Source: Dehalococcoidales bacterium
GTDB lineage: Bacteria; Chloroflexota; Dehalococcoidia; Dehalococcoidales; JAQTVP01
NCBI GenBank assembly: GCA_028707015.1
Contig: JAQTVP010000014.1
Span: 1-16,613 of the forward strand
Direction: 5' to 3'
Length of the DNA: 16,613 nt
This document shows, piece after piece, positions 7,093-14,566 of this stretch. How positions within the stretch are numbered: the stretch's first letter is position 1; each line of letters starts with the position of its first letter. The notes below the pieces were generated by a model, which saw only the letters and a list, made by a program, of their open reading frames with translations, was not told the DNA's origin and did no database searches. The position numbers were made by a program, and so were the translations under genes.

Positions 7093-7922
7093 TAGAAAAT
7101 ATTTATGTTCCTCATTTAATGACTATAACAAAAATACGAGACGAAGCAGAAAATGTAAAAACATTCACCTTGGAGTTTAAAGACTCGCAAATAGGTAAAA
7201 ACTTTGATTATAAACCTGGACAGTTCGGAGAGGTAACCCTGTTTAATATTGGAGAAGCTCCAATATCAATCACCTCATCTCCAGCAAACAAAGGCTACCT
7301 GGAATTAAGTGTAGCTAATGTTGGCAAGGTTACCAGTGCTTTACATCAGAAAAATGAAGGGGATGTTATCGGTTTCAGGGGACCTTATGGTAATGGTTTT
7401 CCGTTTGAAGAGGTCTCCGGCAAAAATATTCTCTTTGTGGCTGGGGGTATCGGTTTAGCGCCATTACGTTCTCTTATTAACCAGATGTTTGCCGAGAGAA
7501 ATAAATTTGGCAAGATAAGCATTCTCTATGGTTGTCGAATTCCTAATCTGCTTTGTTTTCAGAATGAGCTTGATAACTGGGCGAAATTAGAAAATAGTGA
7601 GGTATTACTAACTGTTGACGCTTGTCCTGAAAATGATTGGAAGGGTAATATTGGCGTTGTTGGTTCACTATTACCAAATATTGATATAGATTTAGAAAAT
7701 ACAGTAGCATTTGTTTGTGGACCTCCAGTAATGATACATTTTGTAATATTAGATCTGCTAAAAATGGGTTTCTCCGGAGACAATATTATTACCACTATGG
7801 AAAGAAGAATGGAATGTGGTTTAGGTAAGTGTGGGCACTGTAATATTGGTGAAAAATATGTATGTAAAGACGGTCCGGTTTTCTCATATCAGCAGCTAAA
7901 GGAACTTGGAGAAAACATTTAA
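7089..7922 (+). CDS. FAD/NAD(P)-binding [2Fe-2S] subunit, sulfhydrogenase gamma (HydG)/AsrB-like
   Basis: This is a ferredoxin-reductase-fold protein of 277 residues, the normal family length, that would exchange electrons with NAD(P)H. The flavin domain (about 1-108) shows PGQFGEV and GEAPISITSSP (55-65). The nucleotide domain has GGIGLAPLRSL (119-129) and CGPPVM (210-215). A C-terminal [2Fe-2S] site like that of dihydroorotate dehydrogenase PyrK uses Cys243, 248, 251 and 259 (MECGLGKCGHC, then VCKDGP). The ATG overlaps the preceding stop, so the three enzyme genes are translationally coupled. It is the last gene of the operon, followed by a terminator. With the preceding subunits it probably forms a soluble formate:NAD(P)+ oxidoreductase. 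NAD versus NADP specificity and possible bifurcation cannot be read here. Confidence 0.87.
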   Translation: MIENIYVPHLMTITKIRDEAENVKTFTLEFKDSQIGKNFDYKPGQFGEVTLFNIGEAPISITSSPANKGYLELSVANVGKVTSALHQKNEGDVIGFRGPYGNGFPFEEVSGKNILFVAGGIGLAPLRSLINQMFAERNKFGKISILYGCRIPNLLCFQNELDNWAKLENSEVLLTVDACPENDWKGNIGVVGSLLPNIDIDLENTVAFVCGPPVMIHFVILDLLKMGFSGDNIITTMERRMECGLGKCGHCNIGEKYVCKDGPVFSYQQLKELGENI

Positions 7923-7963
7923 GCAACAGTAATTAAAAAAATACTATTGCTCTGATAAATAAG

Positions 7964-8008
7964 CATCCTCCCGGAATAATTAAAAATTTTCGGGGGGATG
8001 TTTTATAT
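7964..8008 (+). terminator. Rho-independent terminator of the formate operon
   Basis: CATCCTCCCGGAA (7964-7976) pairs with TTTTCGGGGGGATG (7987-8000) with two G-T pairs, followed by TTTTATATTT. It lies 41 nt after the last stop of the operon. Confidence 0.82.
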
Positions 8009-8060
8009 TTACATAATAATATAAAGTTATGGGGATGATTGATTTGTTTTCTGAACTAAT

Positions 8061-9200
8061 TCAGGCTAATTGCCGTCTGTTACTTATCCACAAGCCAGCT
8101 ATGAATCCAATCACAAGATAGATTGTCATAGAAAGCACACTAAGACTTATATTCGGATTTTCAATTGAGCCCATAAACGCACTTGGTGCATTCATACCTT
8201 GCATAAAAACTTCGTAGCCGCCATATACCGTAGCTACAGAATCACCGTTGGTGGATAACATGAACCAGTGCGGTTTTTTAGCCATAATTAATACTGCGTC
8301 AATAATGCCGGAAATAACCATTATAAATACCAGAGTTATAACTGTGGCCCCCATGGCACCCTTAGATATTGAACTGAAGAAGAAAGTAACAGAGAGGACA
8401 CTTCCTCCGAATAATAGTGCTAAACCAAGTGATTTGACTGTCTCAAAAGGTACTTCACCATATATTATCAGTAATGATAAACCAACAATGACATAGCCGA
8501 AGATTATCAAAATAGCTATCGAAATATAGCTGGCAATATATTTACCAACTATAATTGTTAAATGTTTAACCGGATTGGTAAAAAGCATAAATCCGGTGTG
8601 ACTTTCAAATTCACCGGCGATAGCATCCACGGCAAAAAATACAGTTCGTTGTTTTCCAACTTCTTCGATAATCTTGCGGAATTCAACTACACCTCTTGGG
8701 TCAAGACCCGGTGCCGGTTCATCCAAAATAAGAATTGGCGGATCATGAAGCAGAGGTTGTGCCAAGGCAAGTCTTTGCTTCATGCCGCGAGAGAATTTCT
8801 CTATTCTTTCTTTTTTCCAGTCATTCAGATTAACAAGGTTAATTATTTCGTCAATCTGCTTTTGGAGTTTATTCCCGTTCATACCCCTGAGCCTGCCAAA
8901 ATAACCAAGCACCTCATAGGGAGTCAGGTATGAATAGAATTCCGGGGTTTCAATGATAGCTCCGATTTTTGATAAAGCTACTGTTGGGTTTTTAGCTATA
9001 TTTACCCCCTCAATCAGTACCATGCCTGAAGAAGTATATAATAAGCCGCACATAATTTTCAGAGTAGTGCTTTTGCCAGCACCATTCGGACCTAGTAATC
9101 CTACTCTTTTATTACCAGACACTGTAAGACAAAGATTATCTAAGGCCTGATATTTGCCATAATATTTTGTTAAATTATTAATTATTATTGGTTCCGGCAC
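8061..9200 (-). CDS. ABC transporter deletion-fusion: truncated ATPase joined to C-terminal part of an ABC-2 permease
   Basis: Residues 1-189 are an ABC ATPase of the bacitracin/Nos-type exporter group: Walker A GPNGAGKST (37-45), IIETPEFY in the Q-loop region (82-89), signature FSRGMKQR (136-143), Walker B ILILDE (156-161) and GLDP. The domain stops at VGKQRTVFF, where the family continues into the H-loop SSH and about 100 more residues. The text instead passes directly into VDAIAGEFESHTG, which in ABC-2 permeases follows the first membrane segment. Residues 200-379 then hold about four membrane segments. The switch His and first permease helix are missing, so transport activity is doubtful. 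The junction is near 8631-8640 over TTTTTTGCC. The start is GTG, 8 nt after AGGA. It resembles an in-frame deletion between adjacent ATPase and permease genes, or an assembly collapse. Confidence 0.8.
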   Translation of the reverse strand: MPEPIIINNLTKYYGKYQALDNLCLTVSGNKRVGLLGPNGAGKSTTLKIMCGLLYTSSGMVLIEGVNIAKNPTVALSKIGAIIETPEFYSYLTPYEVLGYFGRLRGMNGNKLQKQIDEIINLVNLNDWKKERIEKFSRGMKQRLALAQPLLHDPPILILDEPAPGLDPRGVVEFRKIIEEVGKQRTVFFAVDAIAGEFESHTGFMLFTNPVKHLTIIVGKYIASYISIAILIIFGYVIVGLSLLIIYGEVPFETVKSLGLALLFGGSVLSVTFFFSSISKGAMGATVITLVFIMVISGIIDAVLIMAKKPHWFMLSTNGDSVATVYGGYEVFMQGMNAPSAFMGSIENPNISLSVLSMTIYLVIGFIAGLWISNRRQLA

Positions 9201-9403
9201 TAATTTATCCTGATTATTATGGTGAAATTTAGTATATCACAGATAGTAAGGTAATTTGTATTAGTTCAGTCAACTAATATTGTTTTTTTGTTTTAAATTA
9301 GTATTAATAGAATGTGTAATTACAAACTATCGTATTGTTGGTACAGTCATAAAATTATATATACAGTCCAACTGCTCCAAACCGTGTTTGATTTTAGACC
9401 TGA

Positions 9404-9417
9404 TGTCCAAATGGACA
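9404..9417. promoter_or_regulatory. Palindrome TGTCCA-AA-TGGACA upstream of the small membrane protein promoter
   Basis: Perfect 6-bp arms with a 2-nt centre lie 24 nt upstream of the -35 element at 9442. The placement suits an activator site for the gene at 9499. The cognate protein is unknown. Confidence 0.35.
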
Positions 9418-9441
9418 CAGATTGTTTCTACTTTTGGGTAA

Positions 9442-9470
9442 TTGACAGTACTACAGGTCATTACTAAAAT
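9442..9470 (+). promoter_or_regulatory. Strong housekeeping promoter of the small membrane protein gene
   Basis: A perfect TTGACA (9442-9447) and TAAAAT (9465-9470) are separated by 17 nt. Transcription would begin near 9477, about 22 nt before the ATG at 9499. Confidence 0.72.
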
Positions 9471-9498
9471 TTGAGATAGGAAAAGTTGAGGTGCGGAT

Positions 9499-9813
9499 AT
9501 GGCAGTGGAGCGAAAAGTTTATCCTAATAATTGGTTACTGTTACTATTTGCTGTTTTTTGGATTTCAGATGGAGGTCTAACATTATGGGCAACAAACCAT
9601 GGTTATATGGAAGTTTGGAATCAATGGACAATGCTGATTGCTCATACCTGGTTTTTTATATTAATTAAACTAATGACATTGGCTCTGGTTGCAGGGATTA
9701 TCCGATGGGCAAATGCAAAATTACCTGATGTCACCTTTATAGCTTTAATAATATTTAATATTCTGGTTGGAACTGTTATGACAGCAAATATTATAACAGT
9801 GATAAAATCTTAA
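9499..9813 (+). CDS. Small three-helix membrane protein, DUF5658-like
   Basis: A 104-residue protein with membrane segments at about 11-31, 45-69 and 78-100. The first helix contains WISDGGLTLWAT followed by a short loop GYMEVWNQW, the pattern of the DUF5658 family, whose members place an Asp in helix 1 and a Glu/Asn loop after it. Function is unknown. The start ATG has GAGGTG (9488-9493) 5 nt upstream. It has its own promoter and terminator, so it is a single-gene unit, between two minus-strand units. The family assignment rests on pattern only. Confidence 0.75.
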   Translation: MAVERKVYPNNWLLLLFAVFWISDGGLTLWATNHGYMEVWNQWTMLIAHTWFFILIKLMTLALVAGIIRWANAKLPDVTFIALIIFNILVGTVMTANIITVIKS

Positions 9814-9825
9814 TGCTAGATAAAG

Positions 9826-9860
9826 CCCCATATTAATAGTAAATATGGGGTGTCTTTTTA
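9826..9860 (+). terminator. Rho-independent terminator of the small membrane protein gene
   Basis: CCCCATATT (9826-9834) and AATATGGGG (9842-9850) form a perfect 9-bp stem with a 7-nt loop, followed by TGTCTTTTTA. It lies 12 nt after the stop codon. Confidence 0.85.
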
Positions 9861-10048
9861 TGGGATTGGGTATAACTATTGCTATATAATTCTCAAAATA
9901 ACTAATAACCTTTATTAATAATACCTGTTTTGGTGGTTATGGTGCCGTTAAGCATGATTTTGGAATAAGTATTTACCTTAACATTCAAACTTGGAAAACT
10001 GTGCTGATAGGTGTTTATTACCTGTTAGAATTGGATTATTTTAAAATA

Positions 10049-11674
10049 TTACGCTTCACTTATGTATTCATATTTTGTTAGGTTATCAATTATAAGGTAA
10101 GTATGTTTATTTTCTTCTGTTATATGAAATATTGGTTTCAATAAATTATCGGAAGTACTGATTAAATCATTCAGGGAGTCTAATTTTATGACCGTATTGT
10201 ATGTCTCTGTATTTGGTAATTCACTGATATCAATTATTACGCCTTTATTTTTTTTCTTAGCTTTGATAAATTCTTTATTAATTAGCTCTGCCGGAGATGG
10301 TTTCGGGTGTTTAACCCAGAAGTTTAACCAGAGTAAATATGCTAATAATATAAGACTTATACCACTTACTGTTATAGCTGTAATTCTAAACTGTCTAACT
10401 GATAATCCCATAAATTTATCCGGGTTGGGTACCATTGCATTGCTTGTGATAGTACCAGGCTGGGAATAAATTAAATCATTTTCCTTTAATTCCAAGATAT
10501 TTCCGGCAATATTTGTAGATATAGTTTGACTAAACAGGTCATCTATCTGGCCATAGGCTGTCTGAGCTACAGTATGGACATCTGCTTTGATAACCAAGTC
10601 ATTAGGAACGGTAGCTCCGATTTCATTGGTAACTGCGCTGAAAACGTTACTGTAGTAATCAAGGTCAGTGCTATCCAGAGAAAATGATACCGTAAAAGAT
10701 CCATTTTTTTGTTCAAGAGGTGTAAGGGGGAATATTTTACTCCAAACCCCTGGATTTTCTAAAACTGCGTTTACTTGAATATCGTTTTCTATATTTCTTA
10801 ATGCTTTATCTGCGGTAAGCTTATACGAGAATGTTAAATCTATCTTGTCAAATAATTTCTTATATATTGTATCCCCTGGTTTTAAGATTATTTCTGATTC
10901 TGAGATTGGTGCCATTGGTGATGTTTTGGATTGAGGCGAGGTTAGACTGATAGCCCCGAAGGGTGAATCTGGTTTTAGTTGAACGTAGTAATCAAAACTG
11001 CCATTTTGCTCATATTTAATATTACCAAAGGTTGATTGCTGAGTATTGGTTAAATCTTCACTAACTTCAATGAGCGGACCGTTTGATTTGATTATCAATA
11101 TTTGGTTAAAGCTCTCAAATATCGGGCCGATTCCATCTAATTCTATTGTAGGATAGACATTAGCAGTAATTGTTGTTGTTGGACTTAAAGCAAGTTCACT
11201 GGCATCTAACGAGAAATTAGCGCTCAAAACTCCTGTTGTTTTCGTTAATGGCACTGCGATAATCTCTTCTTTTGCTTGAGCAGGTTTCTGCATTACTACC
11301 TTTATCTCAAATTGTTCCGATACGTTGGTTAGAGGTAAGTCAGCATTCAGCCCATAGTCAAATGTAAAATAAAGCCGGTCAGCAAAAGAACTGGGATATT
11401 TGAGATATGATGAGGGGTCCGCTGATATATTACTGGTTACAGGGTTAATATCAAGAGGAATATCACCATAAAGATAAGAATCTTTGAGGTGAACAATGTA
11501 ATCAAATTCTCCTTCATGTTGGTAATTTAATGTGGGGATTGTTTCCTCAATCTCAGTTGGCATACGATATGCCCAAAAGATACCAAACGTAGAAACACAA
11601 AAAAGAATTATAATTATAATAAGAGCCAGTACTCTAGTACGAGTAATAAGAGCAATATATTGTAATAAGCTCAT
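10049..11674 (-). CDS. DUF5305-type membrane protein with duplicated extracytoplasmic domain
   Basis: A 541-residue protein anchored at both ends: membrane segments at about 16-35 and 431-453, a large outside region between them and a cytoplasmic tail (454-541). The outside region is a tandem duplication. Copy 1 begins at 50 (YQHEGEFDYIVHLKDS) and copy 2 at 221 (YEQNGSFDYYVQLKPDS). Each continues with FxDxxxxTFxYxLxAD and VPL/FPLT...FSLDxxxL blocks. The tail (IKLDSLNDLISTSDNLLKPI, then TYLIIDN) is typical of DUF5305 proteins, which accompany SipW-type peptidases in bacteria and archaea. Function is unknown; here it is probably an accessory for export or assembly of the surface proteins upstream. 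The ATG follows GGAGTGG and lies 71 nt after the peptidase gene. It is the last gene of the locus, and no clear terminator is seen after it. Confidence 0.82.
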   Translation of the reverse strand: MSLLQYIALITRTRVLALIIIIILFCVSTFGIFWAYRMPTEIEETIPTLNYQHEGEFDYIVHLKDSYLYGDIPLDINPVTSNISADPSSYLKYPSSFADRLYFTFDYGLNADLPLTNVSEQFEIKVVMQKPAQAKEEIIAVPLTKTTGVLSANFSLDASELALSPTTTITANVYPTIELDGIGPIFESFNQILIIKSNGPLIEVSEDLTNTQQSTFGNIKYEQNGSFDYYVQLKPDSPFGAISLTSPQSKTSPMAPISESEIILKPGDTIYKKLFDKIDLTFSYKLTADKALRNIENDIQVNAVLENPGVWSKIFPLTPLEQKNGSFTVSFSLDSTDLDYYSNVFSAVTNEIGATVPNDLVIKADVHTVAQTAYGQIDDLFSQTISTNIAGNILELKENDLIYSQPGTITSNAMVPNPDKFMGLSVRQFRITAITVSGISLILLAYLLWLNFWVKHPKPSPAELINKEFIKAKKKNKGVIIDISELPNTETYNTVIKLDSLNDLISTSDNLLKPIFHITEENKHTYLIIDNLTKYEYISEA

Positions 11675-11745
11675 ACCAAATCCACTCCACTATAATATTA
11701 AGGGATATTTTATGTATAGTATACTACCTTTGTCAACCGAGTAAT

Positions 11746-12351
11746 TTAGCGATGAAACTTTCTTCTCTTTTGCTGTTTCAGTAACTTTGCCTGTTGGCGT
11801 TCTCTTCTTTTATCTGAACTTACTGTAATATTAATGTCTCTTAAAGCACTGCCAATAAGCCAAACAGTGGGAAATCCAACTAATATTATAAATCCCATAT
11901 TGCTTTTACTGTATTGAGCAATATTTTCTAATATGTAACCCATATAAGGGATATTAAATATTACCTTGGATAAAACGTTAGCTGCAGGTACCTGCTCCCA
12001 GTCCGAATCTTCATTGGCATCTCCCTTGGTAGTGAAACTTAGTGTATCATTATTATGTATCGCGATTACTCGATGACTGACAATCTGATTTGGATAATTT
12101 GGTGGATTGAAGCTAATGATATCACCAACTTCTATTTGAGCAGGAACAACTGTTTGCATTACTGCCAGAGCGCCCGTTGGCATTACTGGTTCCATACTGC
12201 CGCTGTAAACAACAGCCAGGCTGGAGGCGAAGCCAGTTGGCAACAAGAAAAAAAGCACTGTTTCCATAATAAGCAGGCTTAAAACGAGGTTACTTATCCA
12301 TTTTATAAGTAATTTAATAAATTTTCTGGTATTTTTGTTAAAAAGCAGCAT
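11746..12351 (-). CDS. sipW: Signal peptidase I, SipW/ER type
   Basis: This membrane peptidase would remove the export signals of the TasA/camelysin-like proteins encoded just upstream. It has 201 residues. An N-terminal membrane segment covers about 19-48, a second 152-171. The catalytic Ser52 lies in YSGSMEPVMPTG. His93 in VSHRV replaces the Lys of ordinary bacterial LepB, which marks the SipW/archaeal/ER type. GDANEDSD (110-117) is the following conserved box. A basic tail (KRRERQQAKLLKQQKRRK) follows the second helix on the cytoplasmic side. The ATG lacks a clear ribosome site. A terminator-like hairpin lies in the 106-nt gap to the previous gene, so the peptidase is probably made at a lower level than its substrates. 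Confidence 0.92.
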   Translation of the reverse strand: MLLFNKNTRKFIKLLIKWISNLVLSLLIMETVLFFLLPTGFASSLAVVYSGSMEPVMPTGALAVMQTVVPAQIEVGDIISFNPPNYPNQIVSHRVIAIHNNDTLSFTTKGDANEDSDWEQVPAANVLSKVIFNIPYMGYILENIAQYSKSNMGFIILVGFPTVWLIGSALRDINITVSSDKRRERQQAKLLKQQKRRKFHR

Positions 12352-12377
12352 ATTTTAATCCGGCTTAATTACTAATG

Positions 12378-12403
12378 AAAAAGGCGCTCCTCTCAGAGTC
12401 GCC
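12378..12403 (-). terminator. Terminator-like hairpin between the third surface protein and sipW
   Basis: On the minus strand GGCG (12403-12400) and CGCC (12386-12383) enclose CTC-TGA-GAG, followed by TTTTTC. The stem is interrupted by a small asymmetric bulge, so partial rather than full termination is expected. Confidence 0.55.
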
Positions 12404-12457
12404 CCTCCATCCCCCATATTATTTTTACTAAAAGATTGCGGTTATTTTTCCCTCAAG

Positions 12458-13192
12458 TTATTGCATAAGCATAAATATGAGGGTCATATTGGTACGATCA
12501 CCCTGGTATTCGTTCCAGTCTCCTTCGAGGAATTTTACATCCATATCAAATATTACTATTCCAGTGCTGGGTGTAGGTGTTAGTCCTACCAATGGATGAG
12601 ATTCCAGCTCATGTAGTGAAATCCAGCCATCATGCGGATCATCATCCGGGTCGCCATTGGCAAAGAATGATGCATTATAACTGGTGCCACCATTCCAGAT
12701 AATTGATTTCTGATGATATTTCATATAAGTGATTACCATTACTTTATCTTTATCATAGACGCCATTACCGGGGGCTAATGGAACATTAATGCCGAGTATG
12801 TTGTCTTCAGCGATATTTTCCATATCGGTGTCCATATCAAGCTCTTCGTTAATATTTTCGCAATGAATTTCTACATAATTACCTGCTAGAGAGCCTTCTG
12901 CTTTCAGGGATACGTAAGAATTAATGATATCTCCGGGCTGCATTCGCCCATACCATGGTGCTAAATCTGGGTCACTGGGCGGAAATTTATTCTCGTAATG
13001 CCAGGTTGCCAGTACGCTGTCACCCCACTCTTCACCTACTCCCTGTGGGTTTTCCAGCCACATATTCAAACCACCGGTTTCAAAAGTATTATCGGTACTA
13101 GTTTCAATATCAGTAAAATTAGCATAGATACCCATAACTGCTATTGAAGCAACTGTTGCGATTATTACTAAAGATAATAATAGATTTTTCAT
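12458..13192 (-). CDS. TasA/camelysin-like exported protein with SipW-type signal (third substrate)
   Basis: The N-terminus MKNLLLSLVIIATVASIAVM is followed by GIYA and NFTDIETSTDNTFETGGL, the pattern recognised by SipW-type peptidases, with cleavage expected after GIYA. The mature protein of about 220 residues includes MQPGDIINSYVSLKAEGSLA, the typical TasA/camelysin strand, and acidic stretches (DMDTDMENIAEDN; DPDDDPHD) that may bind calcium. It ends DRTNMTLIFMLMQ, like family C-terminal strands. Such proteins form surface or biofilm fibres or coats. I chose the ATG at 13192 because family members begin MKK/MKN; an ATG at 13210 adds six residues and overlaps the preceding stop. Neither has a ribosome site, so coupling to the upstream gene is likely. 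Confidence 0.83.
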   Translation of the reverse strand: MKNLLLSLVIIATVASIAVMGIYANFTDIETSTDNTFETGGLNMWLENPQGVGEEWGDSVLATWHYENKFPPSDPDLAPWYGRMQPGDIINSYVSLKAEGSLAGNYVEIHCENINEELDMDTDMENIAEDNILGINVPLAPGNGVYDKDKVMVITYMKYHQKSIIWNGGTSYNASFFANGDPDDDPHDGWISLHELESHPLVGLTPTPSTGIVIFDMDVKFLEGDWNEYQGDRTNMTLIFMLMQ

Positions 13193-13200
13193 TTTTATCA

Positions 13201-14373
13201 CTACTGCCATAATTTAAATACAATATCGAAAATACACTGGTCACCCATGTAAGCATTGGTTGGCCAATCATTGAGTGGTGAAGTGTTAGGGAAAAAGCCG
13301 TCTGCACCTGGCCACCAAGGCTCATTATTAAAATACTCTTCTGGAATATCATCCCAGTGAAATGCAACCCTCACCTTACGGAATACACCCTTAGCCCAGG
13401 CAGTTTCTGTTCCTAAATCCGGGTGAGTTACTACGGCGTGCGCTGCCATATATATTTGCTGACCAGGAACAGCTCCAATTTCAGATAATGGGATAATATA
13501 ACTTGAAGTTTCTCTTGGTGGACTAATGGGATCTTCTTTGTAAGGGAATGATCCTGGTGCTAGTTGTGACGGTGGTTTTACCCCAGCATATACTTGTGTT
13601 TGTTCCAGTTTCCAATCAGTGCCGGTGGTATCGTATTCCACATATATATTGGTGCTATCACTGGAGATAGTAAGTATACCGGTGGAATACATCTGTCCCC
13701 CAACAAGAGATAATTTTATTTCTCCTCCACCATTCAGATATGTAAAATATGAGCCCCAGCCACCACCCTTAACCGTAGTAAGCTCTTCATAGGCAGGAAT
13801 GGGGCCCAATTCCCAGGTAGTGCAGGCGATATCGCTAAGGCGACCATCAACTTTCAACACATCTTCATACCACACCTTTACGTCAATGAAATCGCTGATG
13901 TTGCAGGTGTCGGTTCCGAGACCTGCAACCAATACATTACCGTGCCACCCGCCCTCTTCAGCCACCAATTCCGGCTCTGTAGTAGCAACCCCCACACCTA
14001 TGGGCTCTATACCAACGGGTATACGGTGGGTAGTACCGTCAAAAACAGTACCATTCAGTGTGCCTGCCTCTATATTTCTGATTCCTTTCCATAAACCATC
14101 AGGATCATCAATTAATGGAAAATGAATATAAGCAACACTATCAAGGCTACCGGTGTTTAGCAAAACAAATTCCTCTTCATACCACTCGCATGGCCAAGCA
14201 TGTTCAATAATAGCCGGGCCGCCGCTAATCTCCAGACAACGAGTTCCGGCGCACATATAGTTTTGTGTGCTGACTTCTGTGTCAAAAAAGCTGGCCATAG
14301 TTCCATTAGCTATGGAACTGCCTACCGCGGCTATCAGAATTATTGCTAATATTGATAACCATAAACTTTTCAT
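13201..14373 (-). CDS. TasA/camelysin-like exported protein with an inserted beta-sandwich-like domain (second substrate)
   Basis: The 390-residue product starts with a SipW-type signal (MKSLWLSILAIILIAAVGSS, then GTMA and SFFDTEVSTQ; cleavage after GTMA expected). Residues 60-200 and 335-390 match the first substrate: TEPELVAEEGGWHGNVLVAG (132-151), LSDIACTTWELG (179-190) and SPLNDWPTNA (365-374). Between them, about 205-330, is an extra module: GGQMYSTGILTISSDSTNIY (225-244), W254, QTQVYAG (258-264), LAPGSFPY (271-278), IIPLSEIG (293-300) and IYMAAHAVV (307-315). This pattern recurs in secreted proteins of anaerobes, but I cannot name its family. Cysteines are spread through the core (Cys41, 46, 62, 157, 184, 380). 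The product would be an enlarged surface subunit. A 193-nt gap with hairpins separates it from the gene before. Only a weak ribosome site is present. Confidence 0.83.
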   Translation of the reverse strand: MKSLWLSILAIILIAAVGSSIANGTMASFFDTEVSTQNYMCAGTRCLEISGGPAIIEHAWPCEWYEEEFVLLNTGSLDSVAYIHFPLIDDPDGLWKGIRNIEAGTLNGTVFDGTTHRIPVGIEPIGVGVATTEPELVAEEGGWHGNVLVAGLGTDTCNISDFIDVKVWYEDVLKVDGRLSDIACTTWELGPIPAYEELTTVKGGGWGSYFTYLNGGGEIKLSLVGGQMYSTGILTISSDSTNIYVEYDTTGTDWKLEQTQVYAGVKPPSQLAPGSFPYKEDPISPPRETSSYIIPLSEIGAVPGQQIYMAAHAVVTHPDLGTETAWAKGVFRKVRVAFHWDDIPEEYFNNEPWWPGADGFFPNTSPLNDWPTNAYMGDQCIFDIVFKLWQ

Positions 14374-14418
14374 TAAACTATATAACTCTCAATTTATTAC
14401 TTTTACTAACTTCATCTC

Positions 14419-14466
14419 CAGAGGAAAACGGAAGTTTTACTTATTTTATATTTCCTCTTTCCTCTG
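14419..14466 (-). repeat. 9-bp inverted repeat upstream of the second surface-protein gene
   Basis: CAGAGGAAA (14419-14427) and TTTCCTCTG (14458-14466) are perfectly complementary, with an internal copy TTTCCTCT at 14451-14458 that could pair instead. It lies 46 nt before the start codon in the leader of the second gene. Confidence 0.4.
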
Positions 14467-14489
14467 ACGATGATAAATTTTTATCCTTG

Positions 14490-14523
14490 GGGATAGGGAT
14501 GATATAAAAGTCATCCCTATCCC
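14490..14523 (-). repeat. Perfect 13-bp hairpin between the first and second surface-protein genes
   Basis: GGGATAGGGATGA (14490-14502) pairs with TCATCCCTATCCC (14511-14523) around an 8-nt loop. On the minus strand it comes 43 nt after the first gene's stop. It is followed by AAGGATAAAAATTT, not a T-run, so it fits a 3'-end protecting or processing hairpin, or a weak terminator. Confidence 0.65.
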
Positions 14524-14566
14524 TGCACATTGCAAATAAATTATTAAATGTTAAACTATGTACTTG

